Under the pieces are notes generated by a model. That model made no database searches. It saw only the letters and a list, made by a program, of their open reading frames with translations, and was not told the origin of the DNA. Both the position numbers and the translations under genes were made by a program. Positions 26,526 through 34,329 of a stretch of DNA of 39,597 bases are shown piece by piece. Origin of the DNA: an uncultured Collinsella sp. (GTDB taxonomy: Bacteria; Actinomycetota; Coriobacteriia; Coriobacteriales; Coriobacteriaceae); contig CALJCO010000074.1 of the NCBI GenBank assembly GCA_938023905.1, forward strand, positions 1 through 39,597. Reading direction: 5' to 3'. How positions within the stretch are numbered: position 1 is the first letter of the stretch; each line of letters begins with the position of its first letter.

Positions 26526-28656
26526 CGTTATTTACCTGCGATAACAATAAAATTAGCTCCGCCTTATTCTTGATCTTCAACTGGCGGTAAGATGCAGACC
26601 GCAGCGCTTGCACCGTAGATGCAGCGTAACCGACATCCTCCGCAATGGCCTTTGTCGTTGCCCCCTCTGCCGTCATCAGCAAAATTTGCGACTGAACATC
26701 AGAAAGGGAGCGCGACGTAAGCAGGGCCAGCTGGCGCACGCGGGCCGTTTCGGTGGACCCGTTCGCCCGGTACTCCAAGACGGCCTTCTCGTCCTCAACC
26801 GAGCGGGCGAGCGCGATGTGCGTAACGAACATGGGCACAGACCAGCAAACAATCACCGTTGCCACGACGACATTGACAGCCGAACTTTGCCCCAACAACG
26901 ACGCGAGGAACAACGGCTCGAAAACCGTCAGATCCTGCACCATATTGAGCAAGACAGCCCAAACAGGAGCCGTCGCCCCGAAGCAAAGCATCCATATCCC
27001 AAGCATTTTGCGCTGCGGACAGCTTCGCATCACTATATATGTGAGCAGCACCCCCGTCAGCACCGCAAGTCCATGGATTCGCCCCCTAGCGACCGCATAG
27101 ATTAAGGCAACCATGCCCATTGACACCAACGGCACGATAGCCCGAGCATGGGCATGCACCTTAAACGGACGCAGCCCAACAGCGAGCGAAGCCGTAGACG
27201 CCACGCCGCAAAACAGGACCGGCACAGCCATCAACGGAACGCGTATGCACATCAATGCCGCGATATAGATAAAAGACCATTCCACAGCAGATAGCACCGC
27301 CCATACGTACGGGCTTCCGAGCCAAATCGCTTCACCCGCTCTATCCAGCGCAGCGCCACGATTCGCTTTTCCACCCGCGTAGCGTAGCGACAGAAGCAGT
27401 CCGAGACCCAATGCGTAGCTTAAGAGGGAAAAGGCGACAGCCCGCGAAACACCGGACCCCCAATCGCTATCCGCCATTACCAAGGGCCCCGCCGCAAGGA
27501 GGATAAAGAATAATGTGAGCAGGTATCGAAACAGCCGGCGCGTTCGAGCTGATGCCACTATATCGTCAGCATGCCGCTGCGGTAGCTCATGCCCTACAGT
27601 ATCGCCCTCACCCGCAAACAGCGCCACGAGCTCGCGTGAGCCCGCAACCGACGCCTTCCCGTATGCTCGGTGAAGCGTTGTTCTCACCGTCGATGGCTTC
27701 GTATCCGTCTCCTTGGCAATTTCCGCCGGCGTTTTCCCTTTGAGCAGCAGTCGAACAAACTGCTCTTCTCTAGGCGACAGGGCAGGGGAAAACACCCCCG
27801 CATCGAATGTGTCGGACGCACAGGCGATATCCGAATTGTTGTCCCGTTTCCCCCTTAGCAACATGCATACGAAGGCAGCAGCGATAACGGACCCCATCGC
27901 CAGCAATGCAATGACCACGGCATCGCTTGCGAAGTATGCCGCCTCAACAGCCGGAATAAGACCAATAGGAACTGCTACGAGCACAGAACAGGCAAACACG
28001 TCGCGCCGCCCATGGCCAAAGGCACGAGGGCGGCAAAACGGCGGGGCCACAGTCAATGCGAGATAGACCAACGGAATTAAAAGCGCAAGGCCAATTGACG
28101 CGGCCGTTACAGGGGGCATCCCCCATGGCTCGGGAACGACTCTCCATGAAACTCGACAGCAGAACAGTAGACAAGACATGACGGCTATTGTTTCTGTAAA
28201 AATCGCGTCCTGCGGATGACGAGTTTCTCTTTCGTCAGCCCGCGTCGCCCCCCGCGTCAAAGGAGAGCCCGCCGTATCCCAAATTACATATGAGAGGAGC
28301 AACGACCCAGCAAAGCACGAGGCGCATGAAACGCCGCGCAACAGCCAGATAGGCGCAAACACGAATGGAATAGAATCTCCGCGAGCATAGAAGGCCAGGT
28401 CGGCCCATTCGGGAACCGTTGCAATAGCAGCAAGGAAAATACCGATGGCACCGAGATGCCTCGGCCTTCTCATTCCCCCCTTGCATAGCGCAGCACCATG
28501 AACAAACGCCGCGAGGCATGCGCCCAGGATAACGAGCCAGGTCATTGCACCTGACGCTAGGCCGATTGAAGATGAAAACCGGTGATAAGGGGTGACCGCC
28601 ATTACGACAAGCGCAATGGCGCAGGCAAATGTAGCAGAACGGCGGGAAAAGAGCAT
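26521..28656 (-). CDS. Duplicated membrane LuxR-type regulator (8TM-HTH-8TM-HTH)
   Basis: A 711-residue protein made of two similar halves. Half 1 has about eight membrane segments (residues about 5-265) followed by a LuxR/GerE-like helix-turn-helix (about 291-347: LSPREEQFVRLLLKGKTPAEIAKE and then STVRTTLHRAYGK). Half 2 repeats about eight membrane segments (about 376-630) and ends in a second HTH (about 650-708: LSDVQSQILLMTAEGATTKAIAED then STVQALRSASYRQLKIKNKAELI). Single 8-12TM-LuxR proteins are common in Coriobacteriia; a tandem copy is unusual. The start at 28656 has GGAGG; the ATG at 28675 has none. It probably controls the operon beginning 109 bases downstream. Confidence 0.8.
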   Translation of the reverse strand: MLFSRRSATFACAIALVVMAVTPYHRFSSSIGLASGAMTWLVILGACLAAFVHGAALCKGGMRRPRHLGAIGIFLAAIATVPEWADLAFYARGDSIPFVFAPIWLLRGVSCASCFAGSLLLSYVIWDTAGSPLTRGATRADERETRHPQDAIFTETIAVMSCLLFCCRVSWRVVPEPWGMPPVTAASIGLALLIPLVYLALTVAPPFCRPRAFGHGRRDVFACSVLVAVPIGLIPAVEAAYFASDAVVIALLAMGSVIAAAFVCMLLRGKRDNNSDIACASDTFDAGVFSPALSPREEQFVRLLLKGKTPAEIAKETDTKPSTVRTTLHRAYGKASVAGSRELVALFAGEGDTVGHELPQRHADDIVASARTRRLFRYLLTLFFILLAAGPLVMADSDWGSGVSRAVAFSLLSYALGLGLLLSLRYAGGKANRGAALDRAGEAIWLGSPYVWAVLSAVEWSFIYIAALMCIRVPLMAVPVLFCGVASTASLAVGLRPFKVHAHARAIVPLVSMGMVALIYAVARGRIHGLAVLTGVLLTYIVMRSCPQRKMLGIWMLCFGATAPVWAVLLNMVQDLTVFEPLFLASLLGQSSAVNVVVATVIVCWSVPMFVTHIALARSVEDEKAVLEYRANGSTETARVRQLALLTSRSLSDVQSQILLMTAEGATTKAIAEDVGYAASTVQALRSASYRQLKIKNKAELILLLSQVNNV

Positions 28657-28798
28657 ACGGCCTCCATAGCGTGTCATTATATCGCTCGAGCCGCTCGTTT
28701 ATCTCTGTTCTCACACCAGCCAGCATCAATGATTCAGGCGAACTCCAATCCGCGCCAGATCACGGTCCGGCTTTTGTTCGCAGTCCCCACATCAAAGC

Positions 28799-28936
28799 GG
28801 GATGCGGTTTCCTTTTGGACGCCGGTTCGGAAAGCGCATCCCGTTCCAGGGCAATATTCTGGGATGCAGTTTCCGCAGCCCACCCCATTTGGAAAGCGCA
28901 TCCCATAATTTGGCTGAAAACTGAAATGCGCTTTCC
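28799..28936. repeat. Two 62-bp units of long inverted repeats plus a partial third
   Basis: GGGATGCGGTTTCC (28799) and GGAAAGCGCATCCC (28829) form a 13/14-bp stem around a 16-base loop. Exactly 62 bases on, GGGATGCAGTTTCC (28861) and GGAAAGCGCATCCC (28891) repeat the structure with a different 16-base loop. A further arm AATGCGCTTTCC is at 28925-28936. The stems are conserved and the loops are not. Confidence 0.75.
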
Positions 28937-29006
28937 AAACGAGCCGAAACGGGCCGAATCGATCGGGCCACCTCGCATCCCGCTATCCTCGCCATCTGCC
29001 CGAGCG

Positions 29007-29015
29007 TGCTACACT
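29007..29015 (+). promoter_or_regulatory. Extended -10 promoter of the growth-control cluster
   Basis: TGCTACACT is an extended -10 element lying about 80 bases upstream of the kinase start at 29096. No -35 box of note precedes it, which is normal for extended -10 promoters. It is the only promoter-like site seen before the six-gene plus-strand cluster. Confidence 0.45.
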
Positions 29016-29095
29016 AGCAGCATCTATGCCACCGCGAACGGCTCGGCCCCGCGCCCGCCGCTCGCAAACGAACTTTAAACGCACGAGGGTTGGCC

Positions 29096-30949
29096 ATGCC
29101 GCTTTTCTCGCAACATACCGCCCGGTTCTCGCCGGACGTTCCTTTGGAGGGCACCAGCTCTCGCGAGCTGCTCAAGCGGTACCAGCCGCTCGAGACACTT
29201 GCGACCGGCGGTTTTGGCTCCATCGAGATCTGCCGCGACACGCACCTGCGCCGCCGCGTCGCCATTAAACGCATCCCCCTTATCAACGGTGCCGGCATGC
29301 CCGCTAGCGACATCATGGATGTCCTGCGCGAGGCGCACACTGCCGCCATGCTTCAACATCCCAACATCGTGCAGGTCATCGACTTTACGCACGACACAGC
29401 CTATGCCTACCTGGTTATGGAATATGTCGATGGCATGTCGCTGGCCGAGTTTTTGCACCGCGCGGACGGCCACTCACTTACCTTTGACGAGGCCGCGGCC
29501 ATTGCCGATGCCCTGGGCCAGGCGCTCACCTTCGCCCACAGTAATGGCGTACTCCACCTGGACATTAAGCCCGCCAACGTGCTCATCGACCACTCGGGCA
29601 ATGTAAAGCTCACCGACTTTGGCATGGCGCGGCTGTCGTCCGCCGGTGGCTTTGGCGGCTCACGCGGCGGCACCATCGGCTACATGCCGCCCGAGCAGCT
29701 CGATATCGAGACCGGCACGGTCGACGAGCGCGCCGATGTCTTTGCCCTCGCCTGTGTGATCTACGAGGGCCTGTGCGGCAGCGCTCCTTTTATGGCGGCC
29801 ACGCCCGCCGACTCGCTCGGCCGCATCATCGGCGGCGCCACCTATCCCAGCGAGCTGATACCACACTTTCCCCCGGGAGCCGAGGCCGCGCTCATGAGCG
29901 CGCTCTCCCCCATGCCGCAGGACCGCCCCAACAGCATCGAGGCATTTTGCGACCAGCTCCTTGCCGGTCTGGGCAGCGTGCGCGAAGGCCGTCGCAGCCT
30001 GGAGCAAATGGTTGGCGAACTTTCGGATGACGAGCAGGAGCTCGACGATATCGAGCCGTCGCACTACGAGGACGACACCATCGAAGTCGACCCCGCACTC
30101 GGCTGGGCAGGCACGCGCTGGAGCCATGCGCGCGACTACGCCATGCACGCTATCTCGGCGCTAACGTGCGGCGCCTTTAGCTTTTTGCTGATGCAGACGG
30201 CCGGCGTCGCGGCGCTTCCCGGCCTGGTCATTGCGGCTATCGCGATCGGAGCGGCGGCCGGCCTGGCCCCCCAGATTGGCTCGGCCATCTCGGCTGTGGG
30301 CTTTTTGGTGCTCATGGCAAACGCCACCATGCAGGCACAGGGCGTCCTGTCGATGTTGCCCGTCGCGGTGATCTTTGCCGCCGCCATGTCCGGTTGGTGG
30401 ATCGCCTGGGGTCGCACCGAGGCTGCCGCGAGCGCCGCGCTCACCTGTGCACTCGCGCTTGGCTGTCTGACTGGCAATACCTTCCTGGCAGCTGGGGTCG
30501 CCGCCGGCGTCGCGTCATTTTGGCTCGGCCCGGCAAGCGCCGCCGCGGCAACGGGCATGGGCGTGCTTTTTGCCCGTCTGGCGACGGTCGCGCTTTCAGC
30601 CGGAGGCGTGCTGGGGCTCGGTAACGTTGCCGCAGCGCTGGAAGACCCGCTCCTTTGGGCTGCCTTTGTGCTGGTCGCGACAACTGCTGCAGCGTCATCT
30701 GCGCTGCTCAATGCCCATGCCAAGCGTGCCGACCAGGGCTCAAACCTTGCCGCAATCGCCGCTATCGCCGTCACCGGCATCGGCTGCGCAGCGGCATCCT
30801 GTCTTGCACACCATATGGAAATTGCCAGCCTTGCAGCCGCGGTCGCCGCCAAGGCGGCGGTTGCGGGAACCCTATCCTCTATAATCGTTGGGATATGCCT
30901 ATATTTGCTCGGATACCAAAGAACCTATACGGAGAGTGATCTTTCGTGA
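29096..30949 (+). CDS. Polytopic Ser/Thr protein kinase
   Basis: A 617-residue kinase with an N-terminal catalytic domain: glycine loop ATGGFGSIEI (37-46), Lys58 in VAIKRI, catalytic loop HLDIKPANV (D156, N161), DFG 174-176, and GTIGYMPPEQ. The usual Arg of HRD is Leu. After an acidic linker (DDEQELDDIEPSHYEDDTIE) come eight to ten hydrophobic Ala-rich segments to the C-terminus, with no extracellular domain. By order and context it may play the PknA role beside the PASTA kinase. The start ATG at 29096 has GAGGG upstream; a TTG at 29090 is the alternative. Its stop overlaps the GTG of the next gene, so the cluster is translationally coupled. Confidence 0.88.
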   Translation: MPLFSQHTARFSPDVPLEGTSSRELLKRYQPLETLATGGFGSIEICRDTHLRRRVAIKRIPLINGAGMPASDIMDVLREAHTAAMLQHPNIVQVIDFTHDTAYAYLVMEYVDGMSLAEFLHRADGHSLTFDEAAAIADALGQALTFAHSNGVLHLDIKPANVLIDHSGNVKLTDFGMARLSSAGGFGGSRGGTIGYMPPEQLDIETGTVDERADVFALACVIYEGLCGSAPFMAATPADSLGRIIGGATYPSELIPHFPPGAEAALMSALSPMPQDRPNSIEAFCDQLLAGLGSVREGRRSLEQMVGELSDDEQELDDIEPSHYEDDTIEVDPALGWAGTRWSHARDYAMHAISALTCGAFSFLLMQTAGVAALPGLVIAAIAIGAAAGLAPQIGSAISAVGFLVLMANATMQAQGVLSMLPVAVIFAAAMSGWWIAWGRTEAAASAALTCALALGCLTGNTFLAAGVAAGVASFWLGPASAAAATGMGVLFARLATVALSAGGVLGLGNVAAALEDPLLWAAFVLVATTAAASSALLNAHAKRADQGSNLAAIAAIAVTGIGCAAASCLAHHMEIASLAAAVAAKAAVAGTLSSIIVGICLYLLGYQRTYTESDLS

Positions 30950-31959
30950 ACTTCCTGAACATCTTCGAGGACCACGTGGCCGGCATCTTCGGTGCCACCC
31001 GTGCCCCGTTCTCCTTTAAGAAGCTTGCCAAGCAGGCCGCTCGCGACATGGAGGATCAGACTCTGGTGATCAACGGCGTCAACACGGCGCCGGCACTCTA
31101 TACCATCCTGATCGCCGCCGACGACGATCCCATGCTCGCCCCGTTCTACCCCGAGCTTTCGCGCGAGGTCCGCGAGTTCGTGAAGGCGCAGGCCGAAAAG
31201 CGCCGCTATGTCTTTGTCGGCGAGCCCCTCGTGCGCTTTATGATCGATCCGCAGCTGCGCGCCGGCAAGTTCTCGGTCTTTGCCGAGAACGTCGATGCCC
31301 CCACGCTCGGCCGCCTGTACGAAGAAGAGCGCGCCTATCAAAACGGTCTGGGCCAAAACAACTCCGCGGCAAGCCGTGCCGCCAGCGCCCCGCGCGCCGG
31401 CCAGCAGCAGTTTGCTGCCCCGCAGCAGCAGCGCCCCGCTGCCATGCCCCAGCAGCAGCCGACGCCTCGCGCCGCCGCTCCCGACCCGCTTGCCGTGGCA
31501 GACCCCTTCGCGCCTAGCGTCCCCGACCCCGCCGCCGCACCCATCCCGGTGCCGCAGACCGTCTCGCGCGACGCGCTTGCCGGCATGGGCGGAGCCGCCG
31601 CGACCGGTGCCGCCGTGGGCCTAGGCGCCGCAGCCGGCATCGCCTCCAACATGGCGAGCACTCGCGCCCCGCAGCGCCCGCTCGCCCAGCTCGTCGACGT
31701 CGTGAGCGGCGAGAGCCATAGCATCACCTCCGCACAGGTGACCATCGGTCGCGAGCGCTCAGTTTCTGACATCGCCCTGCGCGACCCCAACGTGTCGCGC
31801 CGCCACGCCCAGCTCACCTTTACGGGCTCGGATTGGTCGATCGAGGACCTCAATTCCACCAACGGCACACTCGTCAACAACCGCCGCATTACGCGCTGCC
31901 CGCTGCGCAACGGCGATCTGCTGACGTTTGGCCTGAGCACCTTTGAATTTAGGGGATAG
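30946..31959 (+). CDS. fhaA: FhaA-like protein (DUF3662 plus FHA)
   Basis: A 337-residue cytoplasmic protein. The N-terminal about 110 residues match the FhaA N-terminal domain (MNFLNIFEDHVAGIFGATRAPFSFKKLAKQ; then YVFVGEPLVRFMIDPQL). A Pro/Gln/Ala linker with Gln repeats follows, and the C-terminal FHA domain shows GRERSVSDI, NVSRRHAQLTF and EDLNSTNGTLVNNRRI. In mycobacteria FhaA binds phosphorylated kinases and the MviN pseudokinase and modulates peptidoglycan synthesis. It starts with GTG at 30946, overlapping the kinase stop (GTGA), with GGAGAG upstream. Confidence 0.92.
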   Translation: MNFLNIFEDHVAGIFGATRAPFSFKKLAKQAARDMEDQTLVINGVNTAPALYTILIAADDDPMLAPFYPELSREVREFVKAQAEKRRYVFVGEPLVRFMIDPQLRAGKFSVFAENVDAPTLGRLYEEERAYQNGLGQNNSAASRAASAPRAGQQQFAAPQQQRPAAMPQQQPTPRAAAPDPLAVADPFAPSVPDPAAAPIPVPQTVSRDALAGMGGAAATGAAVGLGAAAGIASNMASTRAPQRPLAQLVDVVSGESHSITSAQVTIGRERSVSDIALRDPNVSRRHAQLTFTGSDWSIEDLNSTNGTLVNNRRITRCPLRNGDLLTFGLSTFEFRG

Positions 31960-31965
31960 TCTCTT

Positions 31966-32382
31966 ATGAACATCGATATCGTCCTTTTTGCAGGCCGCAT
32001 CGTCCTGGTCGCCCTGCTCTATATCTTCCTGTTCGCCGTCATGAAGACCGGCGTGGGACTTGTGCGCGGGCAGCGTCGCGACTCGGCTATCTGGACGATC
32101 GATGTGGACAAGGGCCCGCGCGGCATCCGTGGCATCCACGTAGACATGCTCGGCCCCGTCATCGTCGGTCGCTCGCCATCTTCGGACATCTGCATCAACG
32201 AGCCGTTCGTCTCGGCCTCGCATGCGCGCTTTTCGCTGCAGGGCCCGGCGCTCATCATCGAGGACCTCAACTCGCTTAACGGCACGCTCGTCAACGGCCG
32301 CCAGCTTGTGGAGCCCGCAACGCTGCGCGAGGGCGACGAAGTCCAGATTGGTGACGTGGTCATGAAGGTGAACCGTCGATGA
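31966..32382 (+). CDS. fhaB: FhaB-like membrane-anchored FHA protein
   Basis: A 138-residue protein with one N-terminal membrane segment (IVLFAGRIVLVALLYIFLFA, about 5-24), a short linker and a C-terminal FHA domain: VIVGRSPSSDICINEPFVSASHARF, then EDLNSLNGTLVNGRQL. The mycobacterial homologue FhaB (FipA) binds a phosphorylated cell-division partner. It begins six bases after the fhaA stop, with AGGGG at that stop, and ends overlapping the phosphatase start (ATGA). It is the membrane reader in the kinase-phosphatase pathway. Confidence 0.92.
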   Translation: MNIDIVLFAGRIVLVALLYIFLFAVMKTGVGLVRGQRRDSAIWTIDVDKGPRGIRGIHVDMLGPVIVGRSPSSDICINEPFVSASHARFSLQGPALIIEDLNSLNGTLVNGRQLVEPATLREGDEVQIGDVVMKVNRR

Positions 32383-34313
32383 TCGACGAGGAGAACAAGT
32401 CCGCAACCATGACCGAGGCACCGGCTGCCGCCGTAGCTGCACCGGCCCACGCCGCTCCGGCGGACTCCACACCCGTGGAGCCCGAGGACACCGTGTTCTC
32501 CCTGCCTCTTTCGCATGTTACGCATGATATTTCGGATCTCGCCGATAACGAGGGCGAAGAGGATGCCGTAGCGGCGCCCATCGGCGCACATGCTGCGGAA
32601 CAGCCCACAGCGCCCGAAGCAACCCCGGCGCCGGCTCACTTTGCAGAGCCCGTCGCCGCGGCAATCAACGAGAGCGCTGCGGTGTTTGCGGCACCCGAAC
32701 CCGCCGCGCCGGCGTTTCCCATAGCCCCGGCATCCGAGGTTGCGCCCGCGTCTACGCCGGCGCCCGAGGCGGGGCCATCCCCCGAGGACGGCCCTGCACC
32801 CAAGGCCCCGCAGCCTGCGCCCGCAAGCGAGTCCGATGCCGTGGCCGAGCCCGCCGCTCAGTCGCAAAGCACACCCGCGCCGTCGCACTTTGCGACGCCC
32901 GAGCCTATAGACGCCAGCCCGCAAGACGACGAGTCGACCGCCTGCGCGTCCGAAGAGCCCGGCTCCCCGGACACCGGCGATTCCGAATCAAACGCCGAGA
33001 CCGACACCGTCTCTCCCGGTGACACAGCCGAGATCGACGTTGCCGCCGTTGAGGCCAAGCTCAAAGACCCCGGCTCGACCATGAGCTTTGAGCCCCTGAC
33101 CGAGGAGCGCATCGAGACCGACTCGACCTATGATGCCGGCACCACCACGCAACTCATGTGGGGCGCCCGCTCTGACGTTGGCTGCGTACGCCCGCACAAT
33201 GAGGATTCCTACCTGGTGCAGTCGCCGCTCTTTTGCGTATGCGACGGCATGGGTGGTCACGCCGCCGGCGAGGTAGCCTCTTCCATCGCCGTCGAGACTA
33301 TTGCCAAGACGGCCCCGCAGTCCGCCGACGCAGCACGCCTGGCCGCAGCCGTCGAGGCAGCCAACGCCGCCGTAATCGAGGCCGCCTTGAACGGCCTGGG
33401 CAAGCCCGGCATGGGCTGCACAGCCACTTGCGCCTATATCGAAAACGACACGCTCGCCATCGCCCACGTGGGTGACTCTCGCGCCTACCTGCTCCACGAG
33501 GGCACGCTCATCCGCGTGACCCGCGACCACTCCTACGTGGAGGAGCTCGTGGACGCCGGCGAGATTACGGCAGACGAGGCTCGCGTCCACCCCAACCGCT
33601 CGGTCATCACCCGTGCGCTGGGCTCGGACCCCGCCATGTATGCCGACCACTTTACTCTGCATATCGAGGAAGGCGACCGCCTGATCCTGTGCTCCGACGG
33701 CCTTTCGAGCATGATTCCCGATAGCGATATCGAGAACATCGCCACGCAGTCCTCAACCGCGCAAATCTGCGTCGACAACCTAGTGGACGCGGCGCTTGCC
33801 GCCGGCGGCCACGACAACGTGACCGTAGTAGTCGTTGACCTGGTTGACGATGGCGTTATGCGCGAGGCGCAACGCGTGCGTCGCCGCAACATTACTATCG
33901 CCGCCATCCTGGCCCTCGTCTTTGTGCTGGCAGCTGGCATCTGGGCCTACACGGGTGTCACCGGCTCGTACTACCTGGGTACCTACCAGGGCAATGTCGC
34001 CGTCTGGCGCGGCCTTCCCGGCAAGCCGCTCGGACTCAAGCTCCACTGGCTCGAAAGCGAAACCAGCATCAAGCTGTCCGACCTGCCCGAAGACACGCAA
34101 AACCGCCTCAAGGCGGGCATTCCGCAAACAAGTGTCGACGATGCGCAGGACACGATATCCAAGTACCGCCACCAGATCGATGAAGAGCAGACCCGCCAGG
34201 TGATCGACGCGCAAACGATTCGCGACAACACCAATCAGGGATCGACCTCCGAATCAGATTCCGAGAAAACCGCCGAACAGTCCGCCGAGGCCGAAGCCTC
34301 CGAAAAGAACTAG
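32379..34313 (+). CDS. PP2C-type Ser/Thr phosphatase with long disordered N-terminus
   Basis: A 644-residue protein of the PstP/PrpC family, which dephosphorylates the kinases and their substrates. The PP2C domain (about 260-490) shows GARSDVGCVRPHNEDSYLV, CDGMGGHAAGEVASS, HVGDSRAYLLHEG, RDHSYVEELVDAGEIT, LCSDGLSSMI and GGHDNVTVVVVDL, giving the metal-binding Asp set. One membrane segment follows (IAAILALVFVLAAGIWAY), then an extracytoplasmic C-terminal part. The first about 250 residues are a Pro/Ala/Glu-rich low-complexity region not usual in PstP. The start at 32379 overlaps the fhaB stop. A later start is possible but would leave about 750 bases of empty same-frame sequence. Confidence 0.92.
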   Translation: MIDEENKSATMTEAPAAAVAAPAHAAPADSTPVEPEDTVFSLPLSHVTHDISDLADNEGEEDAVAAPIGAHAAEQPTAPEATPAPAHFAEPVAAAINESAAVFAAPEPAAPAFPIAPASEVAPASTPAPEAGPSPEDGPAPKAPQPAPASESDAVAEPAAQSQSTPAPSHFATPEPIDASPQDDESTACASEEPGSPDTGDSESNAETDTVSPGDTAEIDVAAVEAKLKDPGSTMSFEPLTEERIETDSTYDAGTTTQLMWGARSDVGCVRPHNEDSYLVQSPLFCVCDGMGGHAAGEVASSIAVETIAKTAPQSADAARLAAAVEAANAAVIEAALNGLGKPGMGCTATCAYIENDTLAIAHVGDSRAYLLHEGTLIRVTRDHSYVEELVDAGEITADEARVHPNRSVITRALGSDPAMYADHFTLHIEEGDRLILCSDGLSSMIPDSDIENIATQSSTAQICVDNLVDAALAAGGHDNVTVVVVDLVDDGVMREAQRVRRRNITIAAILALVFVLAAGIWAYTGVTGSYYLGTYQGNVAVWRGLPGKPLGLKLHWLESETSIKLSDLPEDTQNRLKAGIPQTSVDDAQDTISKYRHQIDEEQTRQVIDAQTIRDNTNQGSTSESDSEKTAEQSAEAEASEKN

Positions 34314-34329
34314 AAAGGGAGTGCCGCTT

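Larger units (their letters stand above)
28657..29095. other. Divergent spacer with palindromic repeats
   Basis: About 440 bases without a credible gene, between the LuxR-type regulator and the kinase cluster. It holds the 62-bp palindromic repeats at 28799-28936 and an extended -10 promoter at 29007-29015 for the plus-strand cluster. Confidence 0.6.
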
